DNA of 64,000 nt, taken from the NCBI RefSeq assembly GCF_001029505.1, contig NZ_LEKH01000004.1, forward strand, positions 137,230-201,229, read 5' to 3'. The notes under the pieces are model-generated. The model did not search any database. It was given only the letters and a program-made list of their open reading frames with translations, and had not been told where the DNA came from. Origin of the DNA: Rubrobacter aplysinae (GTDB lineage Bacteria > Actinomycetota > Rubrobacteria > Rubrobacterales > Rubrobacteraceae). A program made the position numbers and the translations under genes. Below are positions 44,621-52,636 of this stretch, piece after piece (within the stretch, counting starts at the first letter, position 1; the number at the start of each line of letters is the position of its first letter).

Positions 44621-45946
44621 CTATCTCCTATGCGTGTGAGCGGCCTGAACGAAGGCATCCACCGCCTCTCTCACCCCGTCTTCTCGCCGCAGGCGCTCTC
44701 CGAGTGCCCGGGCTCGCTCCCTCACCTCCGGTTCTTCGGCGGCCTTTATTGCCTCCGCCAGTCGCTCGGCGCAGAGCCTTTTTCGAGGAATCGGCGCGGG
44801 ACCAGCCCCAAGAGCGTGAACGCGCCTTCCCCACATCGGCTGGTCGCCTATGAAGGGGACGATGGCGGTTGGCACGCCTGCTCGCAGGGATGCCGCGGTG
44901 GTTCCCGCCCCGCCGTGATGGACCGCGACGGAGATATGCGGGAAAAGCCAGTCGTGGGGGACCTCTTCTGCCTTGAAGATCCCCTCCGGCAGATCGGGGT
45001 TGGAGAGCCCGCCCCAGCCGGTAAGCAATATCCCTCTCCTGCCGGAGAGCCTGAGCGCTTCGAGCACTACCTCGGTGGTCTCCTCGGGATCGCGCTCGTT
45101 CATAGAACCAAACCCGATGCTGACCGGTGGAGGACCGGCCGAGAGGAAGTCTTCGAGGGCTTTTGGTGGCTTGAAGTCGTCAGGCCGCTGTAGGGACCAG
45201 TAGCCGGTTACGCGCAGGTGTCCGCCCCAGTCGTGGGGCTTGGGAAGGACCTGTGGGCTGAAACCATAGAGGCAAGGGTTCCGATCTCTGACCATGGCCC
45301 CGAAGGAGTCCCGCCCACGCATGGGTGGCAGCCCGAGGATTCCTCGCCTGGCCCGGTTGGTAGTGTTCCTCAAGAGTATTAGGCTCTTCTCCGCGAGCCA
45401 GTAGGTAGAGAGGTTGTACCCGGCGCGTAAGGGTGAGCCCTCCGGTAACCACCCGGGAGCTTCGGGGAACCCCATGCAGGGTAGCTCGCGCGTGGGATGG
45501 ACGTGCTGGAGGAAGGCGGGCACGCACGGGATGCCGAGCAGTTCGGCGACGTGGTAGCCGGAGAAGAAGCCAATCGCCGAGCAGAGGATAGCGTCCGCTC
45601 CGCGACAGACCTCCAGGGCATCGGCGAAGCTTTTCTTCGCTAAAGGGTTCATGGTCGAGAGGACGTGGCGGGCGAGCAAAAGCGGATTCTGTCCAGCCTC
45701 CTCCATCTTCACCCGCCGTTTGCCGGGCTCTTCTTCGGCCAGCTGAACACCGAGTTCGCCACTGACTATCTCGTAGTAGTCGCCGAGGATTGGCTCGTAG
45801 TCCAAGCCACGAGCGCATACCTCCTGTTCGAAGTTCGTGTAAGCGGCGAAACGAACCTCGTGCCCGGCCTCCTTGAGGCCGAGGCCCAGCGCAAGGTAAG
45901 GCCAGACGTCGCCGCGGCTGCCCATCGCCAGCACCGCAACACGCAT
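44621..45946 (-). CDS. UGT-type glycosyltransferase (family 1/28, sterol/macrolide-like)
   Basis: A 441-residue GT-B enzyme. The N-terminus VLAMGSRGDVWPYLALGLGL with AGHEVRFAAYTNFEQEV is typical of UGT80-like sterol 3-beta-glucosyltransferases and of antibiotic glycosyltransferases. The donor-binding motif near the C-terminus includes HHGGAGTTAASLRAGVP and PFIGDQPMWGRRV, which bind a UDP- or TDP-sugar. It transfers a sugar to a small hydrophobic acceptor. ATG 45944-45946 overlaps the TetR stop by 1 nt (TAATG), so both are one transcript. The extreme C-terminus (QAAHTHRR) may have been altered by the adjacent IS insertion. Confidence 0.9.
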   Translation of the reverse strand: MRVAVLAMGSRGDVWPYLALGLGLKEAGHEVRFAAYTNFEQEVCARGLDYEPILGDYYEIVSGELGVQLAEEEPGKRRVKMEEAGQNPLLLARHVLSTMNPLAKKSFADALEVCRGADAILCSAIGFFSGYHVAELLGIPCVPAFLQHVHPTRELPCMGFPEAPGWLPEGSPLRAGYNLSTYWLAEKSLILLRNTTNRARRGILGLPPMRGRDSFGAMVRDRNPCLYGFSPQVLPKPHDWGGHLRVTGYWSLQRPDDFKPPKALEDFLSAGPPPVSIGFGSMNERDPEETTEVVLEALRLSGRRGILLTGWGGLSNPDLPEGIFKAEEVPHDWLFPHISVAVHHGGAGTTAASLRAGVPTAIVPFIGDQPMWGRRVHALGAGPAPIPRKRLCAERLAEAIKAAEEPEVRERARALGERLRREDGVREAVDAFVQAAHTHRR

Positions 45947-46626
45947 TAGACGTTCTCCCCGGCGCTGTCGATTCCTCGCTCCAGGATGCCGTGCATAAGG
46001 AGATCTACTACGTGTTCCTTGCGCGCTTCGACGAAACCCGGATGGTCGGGGTCGATCCCGAGCGTGCGGATCAGACCGCCTCCGAGCTGGAAAGGAAAAG
46101 CGCACAGCGCAATCATGCTTGCCGCCAACTGGGCTACGTCGACCTCCCGAAACGGTCCCCTCCGTAGATCCTCGTCGAGTACCTCGAGCCCAAAGGCACT
46201 CAGCGACTCCGCCATCCGGGCCTCGGGAGAGGAGGCGCCCTCAAGAGCGGCGTCTTCCCCAGAGGCTTCGCGCTCGACAAGGCGAACGTAGTTGGGGTTA
46301 GCTGCAAGGAAGTCCACGTAGGATCTGAGAGCGTCGGCTATTGACTCCCCAGGATCTTTCTCTTCAGCCTTAGCCCGATCCAAATCCGCCGACCGAGCCT
46401 GCTCGGCAAAGTCTCGTACCCTCTGCGCAAGTCGCTCCTTGACCGCAACGTACACGCCCTCTTTGGAACCGAAGAAGTAAGAGGGCGTGCCGCGCGAGAC
46501 GGCCGCCTCCCGCCCGATCTGCTGGAGACTCGTCATGGCGTACCCCCTCTGCGCGAACAGACTCTCCGCCGCATCGAGGACAGCAGCTTTTGTCCTGTTC
46601 GGGTCACGTACCCACTCTCGCTCCAA
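45946..46626 (-). CDS. TetR-family regulator of the glycosyltransferase
   Basis: A 226-residue TetR protein. The N-terminal HTH is clear (KAAVLDAAESLFAQRGYAM, TSLQQIGREAAVSRGTPSYFFGSKEGV, shown as landmarks). The C-terminal ligand domain is helical with LDRAKAEEKDPGESIADALR. It is translationally coupled to the glycosyltransferase gene and probably responds to that enzyme's acceptor or a related toxic small molecule. An inverted repeat lies 24 bp upstream of its start. Confidence 0.88.
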   Translation of the reverse strand: MEREWVRDPNRTKAAVLDAAESLFAQRGYAMTSLQQIGREAAVSRGTPSYFFGSKEGVYVAVKERLAQRVRDFAEQARSADLDRAKAEEKDPGESIADALRSYVDFLAANPNYVRLVEREASGEDAALEGASSPEARMAESLSAFGLEVLDEDLRRGPFREVDVAQLAASMIALCAFPFQLGGGLIRTLGIDPDHPGFVEARKEHVVDLLMHGILERGIDSAGENV

Positions 46627-46649
46627 GATTGCGCCGCCTTCCTACCAGA

Positions 46650-46665
46650 TGCTTGATAGCAAGCA
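46650..46665. promoter_or_regulatory. Inverted repeat, likely TetR operator
   Basis: TGCTTG (46650-46655), 4 bp, CAAGCA (46660-46665), a perfect 6-bp inverted repeat directly downstream of a minus-strand TATACT. A bound dimer here would block transcription of the TetR-glycosyltransferase operon. Confidence 0.55.
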
Positions 46666-46868
46666 AGTATAGACGGCCACGCAACACAGGTCGACACGGG
46701 CTCTGGGCGACTGATGTGTCCTATGTGCGCGCAGCTCTACTTACGCTTCACCTAGAGTCCGGGAGATCCACGACTTCATGGGTTGGACTGTCCGCACCAC
46801 CCGGACGGGCTTTTTCGGAGCCCTGCGCCGGTACTCCAACGGGGCGGACGGCAACGGAGCTCACTCCC

Positions 46869-46900
46869 GTAACAAAAGCGTAACCCCGGCTGGATAGTCT
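46869..46900 (+). promoter_or_regulatory. SARP-type promoter B
   Basis: GTAACAA (46869-46875), AAGC, GTAACCC (46880-46886), 8 bp, TAGTCT (46895-46900), then CCCG. Heptamers are 11 bp apart and the 8-bp gap to the -10 box is exact. The next gene starts at 46946, giving a leader of about 38 nt with AAGGAGG at the right distance. Confidence 0.7.
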
Positions 46901-46945
46901 CCCGGCAGACGAGAAACGTCAGCGAAGCAGCGAAGGAGGCGAGCC

Positions 46946-47155
46946 ATGAAAGAGAGCTGCTACTGCGGCCGGACGGGTGAGGTAGAGGACCGGGACCCGA
47001 TTCTGGACGGCAGAGGGAAGCGGGTGCTCCAGTGTCCCGAGTGTGGTCACGGGGACGATCTGTGCTGGCTATCCGAGGAGGCCGGTCGTCTGCTGTGGGA
47101 AGAGGCGATGAGCCGGCGTGGAGTAACGGCCGACGAATCGCTCCCTGCCGCCTAG
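46946..47155 (+). CDS. Small zinc-ribbon protein
   Basis: A 69-residue protein with three or four metal-binding cysteines (C5, C7 in SCYCGRTG; C30 and C33 in CPECGHGD; C40). The pattern is that of a rubredoxin/zinc-ribbon fold. It begins a cluster directly behind SARP-type promoter B, with AAGGAGG 7 nt upstream. It may act as a small redox or regulatory protein for the downstream flavoenzyme; no family name can be given. Confidence 0.7.
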   Translation: MKESCYCGRTGEVEDRDPILDGRGKRVLQCPECGHGDDLCWLSEEAGRLLWEEAMSRRGVTADESLPAA

Positions 47156-47185
47156 CGTCCCCGCCTGGGGAGAAAGGTTGGAGAG

Positions 47186-47380
47186 ATGCGCGTGGAATTT
47201 CGACGTTGGTACGAGGCCGAGGCTTTGATGAGGGATCTAACGGTACACCGGCACGAGATCCTGGCCGCCTCCGGAGAGGATGTCGAGCGCAGGATGCGGA
47301 GCCACTACACGGAGGCGGCGGCGATCCTGGTGCACGAGAAGGCTGAAAAGGCGAGCACAGAGGCCCGGCGTGGGCCTTGA
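47186..47380 (+). CDS. Small helical hypothetical protein
   Basis: A 64-residue, charged, all-helical protein (FRRWYEAEALMRDLTVHRHE; MRSHYTEAAAILVHEKAEKA). No cysteines, signal or known domain. It starts 30 bp after the zinc-ribbon stop, behind AAGG at moderate distance, and 67 bp before the flavoenzyme, so it is likely in the same transcript. Function unknown. Confidence 0.55.
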   Translation: MRVEFRRWYEAEALMRDLTVHRHEILAASGEDVERRMRSHYTEAAAILVHEKAEKASTEARRGP

Positions 47381-47447
47381 CCCACCGGCGGAACCAGAGA
47401 GAACGGCCTAGTAGACGAGAACGGCCCAATCACGGAAAGGAGAAGTC

Positions 47448-48845
47448 ATGTCGGACACCGTAACCCCAACCATAGGGGACTCGGCCATCGCGGGGCTACA
47501 GAGCGAGCTTAGAGGAGGCCTGATCCGGCGCGGCGGCGAGGGCTACGACGCCTCCCGCACGGTCTACAACGCGATGATCGACCGCCACCCGCACCTGATC
47601 GCCACCTGTAGGGATGTCGCCGACGTGATCTCCGCCGTCAACTTCGCCCGCGAACAAGGGCTGCTCCTCGCCATCCGGGGCGGCGGCCACAACGGCGGAG
47701 GACTCGGTATCTGTGACGACGGACTGGTCATAGACCTCTCGTCCATGAAGGGCGTAAGCGTAGACCCCGTGGCGCGCACCGTCCGAGCCGAGGGTGGCTG
47801 CGTCTGGGGCGACGTGGACCACGCGACCCACGCCTTCGGTCTGGCGACGCCCAGCGGCGTCATCTCCACCACCGGCGTCGGCGGCCTCACCCTGGGCGGC
47901 GGCCTCGGACACCTGACGCGCAGGTACGGCCTGACCATAGATAACCTCCTCTCCGCAGACGTGGTGCTCGCGGACGGCAGCTTCGTTACGGCCAGCGAGG
48001 AGGAGAACGAGGATCTCTTCTGGGCGCTGCGCGGCGGCGGGGGAAACTTCGGCGTCGTCACCTCGTTCCTGTTCCGGCTGCACCCCGTGAACAACATAAT
48101 CGGCGGCCCGACGCTGTGGCCGCTGGAGCAGGCCCCCGAGGTCATGTGCTGGTACCGGGACTTTATCGCCGAGGCACCGGAGGATCTCAGTGGCTTCTTC
48201 GCCTTCCTGACCGTGCCGCCCGGACCTCCGTTCCCCGAGCACCTGCACCTGAAGAAGATGTGCGGCATCGTCTGGTGCTACACCGGGCCGGAAGAAGATG
48301 CCGACGAGGTGTTCGCCCCCGTCCAGGAGGTTGGCACTCCGGCGCTGCACGGCGTACACGAAATGCCCTATCCGGCACTCCAGAGCGCCTTCGACGGGTT
48401 GTATCCGCCTGGATTGCAATGGTACTGGAAGGCGGACTTCATCAACGAGCTCTCCGACGCGGCGATCGAGGCGCACCTGGGGTACGCGGAGGTCCCGACG
48501 CTGCACTCGACCATGCACCTGTACCCGATCAACGGCGCGGCGCACCGGGTCGGAAAGAACGACACGGCGTGGAGCTACCGGGAAGCAACCTGGGGAATGG
48601 TTATCGCCGGCGTGGACCCCGAACCGGCGAACAGGGAGCTCATCATCGACTGGTCGCGGGACTACTGGGAGGCTATACACCCGCACTCCGCAGGCGGCGC
48701 CTACGTGAACATGATGATGGACGAAGGCCAGGAACGGGTCCGGGCCAGCTACCGCGACAACTATGACCGGCTGGCGGCCGTCAAGCGCGAGTACGACCCC
48801 GGAAACCTCTTCCGCGTCAACCAGAACATAGTGCCGGCGGCGTAA
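47448..48845 (+). CDS. BBE-type FAD-linked oxidoreductase
   Basis: A 465-residue enzyme of the vanillyl alcohol oxidase/PCMH superfamily. The FAD domain contains AIRGGGHNGGGLG, whose His (about residue 84) is the usual covalent FAD attachment, and GVGGLTLGGGLGHLTRRYGL. The second attachment Cys of berberine bridge enzyme is replaced by His in GLGHL, so a single covalent link is likely. The C-terminal BBE domain is present (YDPGNLFRVNQNI). Such enzymes oxidise alcohols, amines or sugars with O2, producing H2O2. Excellent ribosome site AAAGGAGA. It is part of the cluster behind SARP-type promoter B. Confidence 0.9.
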   Translation: MSDTVTPTIGDSAIAGLQSELRGGLIRRGGEGYDASRTVYNAMIDRHPHLIATCRDVADVISAVNFAREQGLLLAIRGGGHNGGGLGICDDGLVIDLSSMKGVSVDPVARTVRAEGGCVWGDVDHATHAFGLATPSGVISTTGVGGLTLGGGLGHLTRRYGLTIDNLLSADVVLADGSFVTASEEENEDLFWALRGGGGNFGVVTSFLFRLHPVNNIIGGPTLWPLEQAPEVMCWYRDFIAEAPEDLSGFFAFLTVPPGPPFPEHLHLKKMCGIVWCYTGPEEDADEVFAPVQEVGTPALHGVHEMPYPALQSAFDGLYPPGLQWYWKADFINELSDAAIEAHLGYAEVPTLHSTMHLYPINGAAHRVGKNDTAWSYREATWGMVIAGVDPEPANRELIIDWSRDYWEAIHPHSAGGAYVNMMMDEGQERVRASYRDNYDRLAAVKREYDPGNLFRVNQNIVPAA

Positions 48846-48976
48846 GCGCACAGCCGTGAGAGTCTGGAGGTAGAGGCGATAGCGCGACAGGGCTGGCTCC
48901 GGAGTGGGAGAAGGGGAGCGGAGCCAGCTAGGCCGGGATATAGGAGCAAGAAACCGGAGAGCGAAGGAGGCTGGTG

Positions 48977-49714
48977 ATGAGTACGTTCGTTTTGGTGCAT
49001 GGTGGGTTTGTCGGAGGCTGGCTGTGGGAGAAGGTGGTCCCGCTCCTGGAGGACGCCGGCCATCAGGTCGAGGCCCCGGATCTCCCCAGGCACGGCGACG
49101 ACCGGACCCCGATCCCGGAGGTCTCGTTACAAGGCTACGCGGACCGGATCTCCCAGGTGTTGGATGCCCAGCCCGAGCCGGTCGTGCTCGTCGGGCAGAG
49201 CATGGGCGGTATGGTCATCAGCCAGGCCGCCGAGCAACGTCCCGACAAGATAGCGATGCTCGTCTACGTGGGCGCGCACCTGTTGCGCGACGGCGAGTCG
49301 CTGCTTTCGGCCTCCGAGGACGACACGGAGTCGCTGGTCTTGTCGAACCTGGTGATGAACGAGGACGGGTCGTCCGCCATCGTCCGGGAGGACGCCATCA
49401 GGGAAGCCATAATGGCCGACTGCTCGGACGAAGACTTGGAGCGGGCTAAGTCCCGGTTCGAGCCTCAAGCCGTAGCCCCACTCGCCACGCCGATTACCCT
49501 TACCGAAGACAACTTCGGCCGGATACCGCGGGTGTACATCGAAACCCTCAAGGACCGGTCCATCAGCCCGTCGTTCCAGAAAGAGATGTACGAGCGGTTG
49601 CCCTGCGAGAAGGTCGTCTCCATGGACACGGGTCACTGGCCTTTCTACTCGGCTCCCGAAGAGTTGGCGAGCCACCTGAGCTCTCTGCCCGCGCGAGACA
49701 GTGTGCCCGGATAA
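48977..49714 (+). CDS. Alpha/beta hydrolase (salicylate esterase-like)
   Basis: A 245-residue alpha/beta hydrolase. The oxyanion segment is FVLVHGGFVGGWLWEKVV, the nucleophile Ser lies in VGQSMGGMV, and the catalytic His near the end is in MDTGHWPFYSAPEEL. The family (HNL/MES-like, salicylate-type) cleaves esters or cyanohydrins; the substrate is unknown. The start ATG 48977 has AAGGAGG 6 nt upstream; GTG 48974 is in frame just before. It lies 131 bp downstream of the flavoenzyme and may belong to the same cluster. Confidence 0.88.
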   Translation: MSTFVLVHGGFVGGWLWEKVVPLLEDAGHQVEAPDLPRHGDDRTPIPEVSLQGYADRISQVLDAQPEPVVLVGQSMGGMVISQAAEQRPDKIAMLVYVGAHLLRDGESLLSASEDDTESLVLSNLVMNEDGSSAIVREDAIREAIMADCSDEDLERAKSRFEPQAVAPLATPITLTEDNFGRIPRVYIETLKDRSISPSFQKEMYERLPCEKVVSMDTGHWPFYSAPEELASHLSSLPARDSVPG

Positions 49715-49821
49715 AAGGAATGTGTCCTTATTCTCGACCCCGGAAATCTGTTCTACGTGGATCACAACACCAGACCAGCCGGGTGAGGAGGATTACGGAC
49801 AAGGAAGAGACCGAATCGCCG

Positions 49822-49853
49822 GTAACAAAAGTATAAAGCCGGGCGGGTAGCTT
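49822..49853 (+). promoter_or_regulatory. SARP-type promoter C
   Basis: GTAACAA (49822-49828), AAGT, ATAAAGC (49833-49839, a degenerate second heptamer), 8 bp, TAGCTT (49848-49853), then CCCG. The geometry is the same as promoters A and B. The cupin gene begins 44 bp after the -10 box, giving a leader almost as long as that of promoter B. Confidence 0.65.
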
Positions 49854-49896
49854 CCCGTTGGAGCGTAGATTCCCCCGACACGAGAGAGGAGCGGAG

Positions 49897-50262
49897 ATGC
49901 ACCAGAGAAAGGAAGAGCTGCCCGTCACGATGGAAGACGGCGGCCTCAGCGTCCGCCTGACCGGCTGGGGCAACACGGCCGTGACCTTCATGCAGATGCC
50001 CGCGGGGGTGGACCTGACACCCGCGCTCGCCGGTCTACCAGAAGATCTCTGTCAGTGTCCGCACTGGGGATACGTCCTCGAAGGCGCGGTCCACGTCCGC
50101 TACGCGGATGGCGAGGAGGAGACTGTCGAGAGGGGCAACGTCTACTACTGGCCCGCCGGGCACACTGTGTGGTTCGACGAGGACACGAAGTACGTGGAGT
50201 TCAGCCCGGAGGCCGGGATGAGAGACGTACTGGAGCACGTCACGCACCAGTCGCACGGGTGA
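49897..50262 (+). CDS. Cupin-fold protein
   Basis: A 121-residue single-domain cupin. Motif 1 is CPHWGYVLEGAVHVRYADGEEE and motif 2 GNVYYWPAGHTVWFDED. Two of the usual metal His residues are present, with Cys (QCPHWG) near the first, so metal binding is plausible. The ATG at 49897 is chosen for GAGAGGAG 7 nt upstream and the MHQRKEELP start. It is the first gene behind SARP-type promoter C. Reaction unknown. Confidence 0.8.
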   Translation: MHQRKEELPVTMEDGGLSVRLTGWGNTAVTFMQMPAGVDLTPALAGLPEDLCQCPHWGYVLEGAVHVRYADGEEETVERGNVYYWPAGHTVWFDEDTKYVEFSPEAGMRDVLEHVTHQSHG

Positions 50263-50395
50263 TCACTCCCCGCCACCGCACTATTTTCTGGCGCGCGGTC
50301 TCGCACGGGGACCTCCTAAATTAGCGAAACGGCAAGAGCGCGGGCCCGGGGATGCTCGACAAAGGTATCTCCGGGCAGCGCGGATCACCCCCGTA

Positions 50396-50413
50396 GAGAT
50401 GCACCAGAGAAAG
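50396..50413 (+). repeat. 18-bp copy of the cupin gene start, ahead of the next hydrolase
   Basis: The 18 bases at 50396-50413 are identical to 49894-49911, which contain the cupin start codon and its first codons (MHQRK). The second copy begins a 16-codon frame, MHQRKREEHKDGTGTD, ending at 50449, across the start of the hydrolase at 50430. It may be a leader peptide or the remnant of a duplicated cupin start. Confidence 0.6.
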
Positions 50414-50429
50414 AGAGAGGAGCATAAGG

Positions 50430-51302
50430 ATGGAACGGGCACGGATTGATGGAGCGGAGCTTGAGTACGAGGTCCGGGGCGCTGGAGAGCCGGTCGTGCT
50501 GGTTCACGGCAGCATTATCGGGGACGCTTTCGCGCCGCTGTTCGCGGAGCCGGAGCTTGCGGAGCGGTATCAGCTGATCACGTACCACCGGCGCGGTTTC
50601 GCCGGGAGCACCCACCCGGATGGTCCGGTCAGTATCGAGCAGCATGCGGCCGACTGCCGTGCCCTCATGCAACACCTCGGGGTGCGGCGGGCGCACTTGG
50701 CCGGGTACTCCTACGGCGGACCGATCGTGTTGCAGCTCGCCCTCGACGCTCCGGAGATGGTGCATTCGCTCGCGCTGCTGGAGCCCGCGCTGTTCTTCGT
50801 CCCCAGCGCCGAGCAGTTCATGCAAGAGGTGGGGCCGATAGTGCAGATGTACGAGGCGGGCGACAAGAGGGGGGCGATAGACGGGTTCCAGCAGGTCGTG
50901 GTGGGTCCAGAGTACCGCAGCATGCTGGATCGCGCGCTGCCGGGAGCCTTCGAGCAGGCCGTTGTCGACGCCGATACGTTCTTCCGGAACGAACTCCCCG
51001 CTCTCGGAGAGTGGAAATTTACCCAGGAAGACGCAGCACACATCACGCAGCCGGTTCTCGCCGTGCTCGGGGGAGAAAGCCATACCCTCTCGCCGGTTCC
51101 GGTGGAGATATACGAGCTGGTACAGACGTGGTTCCCCCAGACGGAGACCTTTGTGCTGGAGGACGCCACGCACGGGCTGCAGATAATGAACCCGCGGGGA
51201 ATGGCGGCGGGATTGGCCGGGTTCTTCGCGCGCCACCCGCTGTCAGAGGACACCGAGCGCGCTCTGGGATCTGAGCCGGGCGGCAGGCAGACCGCCAGGT
51301 AA
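50430..51302 (+). CDS. Alpha/beta hydrolase
   Basis: A 290-residue alpha/beta hydrolase. The N-terminal oxyanion segment is VVLVHGSIIGDAF, the nucleophile Ser is in AGYSYGGPIVLQL, and a late His sits in EDATHGLQIMNP. A lid of about 80 residues (130-210) is Phe- and Met-rich. Hydrolases of this group act on esters, lactones or epoxides; the substrate is unknown. ATG with GAGAGGAGCATAAGG ahead of it. It follows the cupin in the promoter C cluster after a 167-bp gap. Confidence 0.88.
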   Translation: MERARIDGAELEYEVRGAGEPVVLVHGSIIGDAFAPLFAEPELAERYQLITYHRRGFAGSTHPDGPVSIEQHAADCRALMQHLGVRRAHLAGYSYGGPIVLQLALDAPEMVHSLALLEPALFFVPSAEQFMQEVGPIVQMYEAGDKRGAIDGFQQVVVGPEYRSMLDRALPGAFEQAVVDADTFFRNELPALGEWKFTQEDAAHITQPVLAVLGGESHTLSPVPVEIYELVQTWFPQTETFVLEDATHGLQIMNPRGMAAGLAGFFARHPLSEDTERALGSEPGGRQTAR

Positions 51303-51465
51303 GGCCAGGCTTCCACGCTCGGAGATGCCGCGCCGTATCTCCGTGGCGACTCGTGGCAGTCCGACCGGTGGCAGACCCGCCACACCGAAAGACCCCGTCA
51401 GTGCCGACGATCCGAAACATCCTTGCTCGGCACTAACCGGAACACCACAGAAAGGAGGAGCGGAC

Positions 51466-52551
51466 ATGACGGACACCAGGGGCGTGGCGACGACAGAGCT
51501 GGAGGTGATGGTGCGGCTCGACGAGCGTCCCGGCAACCCGGCAATCACGCCGGAGGGCAGGATGATCCTGAGCCTGCACCCGTTTCCCCATGGCGAAGCG
51601 TCGCCGTATCGCGTGGTCGAGGTGCTGCACGACGGGAGCACTGTCCCGTTCCCGAACGAGGAGTGGAGCACCGCGCCGGACAGCGAGGGCGTTGGGCTAT
51701 CCGCGGTGATCGGGGTCCAGTCCGACAGCAAGGGGGTGGTCTGGATCCTGGACATAGGCGGCGGCGAGAACCCATCCCCCAAACTGGTCGCCTGGGACAC
51801 CAGAAAGGATGAGCTGCACCGCGTCATCCACGTCCCGCCGGATGCCACCCGGTACAACTCCTTCCAGCAGGATCTCGCCATAGATGAGGCTCATGACGCC
51901 ATCTTCATTGCGGACGTATGCCACGGCGACCTCTTCGGAACCAGCGACCCGGCTATCGTGGCCGTGGACCTGGAGACGGGCAGCGTCCGGCGCGCCCTGC
52001 AGGATCACCCCAGCCTCCAGCCCGAGGAAGACGTCTCGCTGGTCATCGGAGGTCACCCGCTGCTTACCTTGAACCCCCAGGGTGAACTGGAGGAGTCCAA
52101 GATCGGGCTCGATCCTATAGTCATAGACCACCAAAACGAGTGGGTCTACTACGGTGCTCTCCACGGCAAGAGCATCTTCCGCGTCCGCGCCGCCGATCTC
52201 CTCGACGAAAGCCTCTCTGAGGAAGAGCTCGGCAGCCGGGTACAGCGTCACGGCGATAAGCCCATAAGCGACGGCATCAGCATAGACACCGCCGGTAACG
52301 TCTACGTCACCGACCTCGCGAGCAACGCGATAGGGATAACGGCCCCCGACGGCTCCTACCACATCCTGACCCGGGACGACGAGCACTGCATCTGGCCCGA
52401 CGGCATGAGCCACGGCCCGGACGGTTACCTCTACGTGACCGCCAGCCAGCTCCACCGCTCGGCCCCGCTCAATGCCGGAGAGGAGGTCTCCGAGCCACCC
52501 TTCGAGGTCCTGCGTTTCCGGCCGCTCGCGCCGGGCGCGGTAGGCCGTTGA
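51466..52551 (+). CDS. Major royal jelly/yellow-like six-bladed propeller protein
   Basis: A 361-residue protein. Repeated beta-propeller blades are visible (SDSKGVVWILDIGGG; DLAIDEAHDAIFIADV; DGISIDTAGNVYVTDLASN; GPDGYLYVTASQLH). The IWDIGxG-like and late DLASNAI segments resemble the MRJP family and SMP-30/gluconolactonase relatives, with acidic residues able to bind Ca2+ or another metal at the axis. Bacterial members may act as lactonases or dopachrome-related isomerases. Start ATG 51466 with AAAGGAGGAG 6 nt upstream. Several intergenic bases (51303-51465) separate it from the hydrolase. Confidence 0.82.
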   Translation: MTDTRGVATTELEVMVRLDERPGNPAITPEGRMILSLHPFPHGEASPYRVVEVLHDGSTVPFPNEEWSTAPDSEGVGLSAVIGVQSDSKGVVWILDIGGGENPSPKLVAWDTRKDELHRVIHVPPDATRYNSFQQDLAIDEAHDAIFIADVCHGDLFGTSDPAIVAVDLETGSVRRALQDHPSLQPEEDVSLVIGGHPLLTLNPQGELEESKIGLDPIVIDHQNEWVYYGALHGKSIFRVRAADLLDESLSEEELGSRVQRHGDKPISDGISIDTAGNVYVTDLASNAIGITAPDGSYHILTRDDEHCIWPDGMSHGPDGYLYVTASQLHRSAPLNAGEEVSEPPFEVLRFRPLAPGAVGR

Positions 52552-52636
52552 GGTGGGTCGTTGAGGTGAACCGGACCGAGCCAAGAGTATTCGGAAGCAC
52601 TCTAACGATGCACAACCAGATAGATGGGAGAGTGAA

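Larger units (their letters stand above)
46627..46945. other. 319-bp divergent gap with two regulatory sites
   Basis: The left part serves the TetR gene (operator at 46650-46665, with a minus-strand TATACT -10 box at 46666-46671). The right part holds SARP-type promoter B at 46869-46900. Between them, GGGCT/AGCCC (46808-46824) forms a short hairpin. No gene is seen. Confidence 0.5.
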
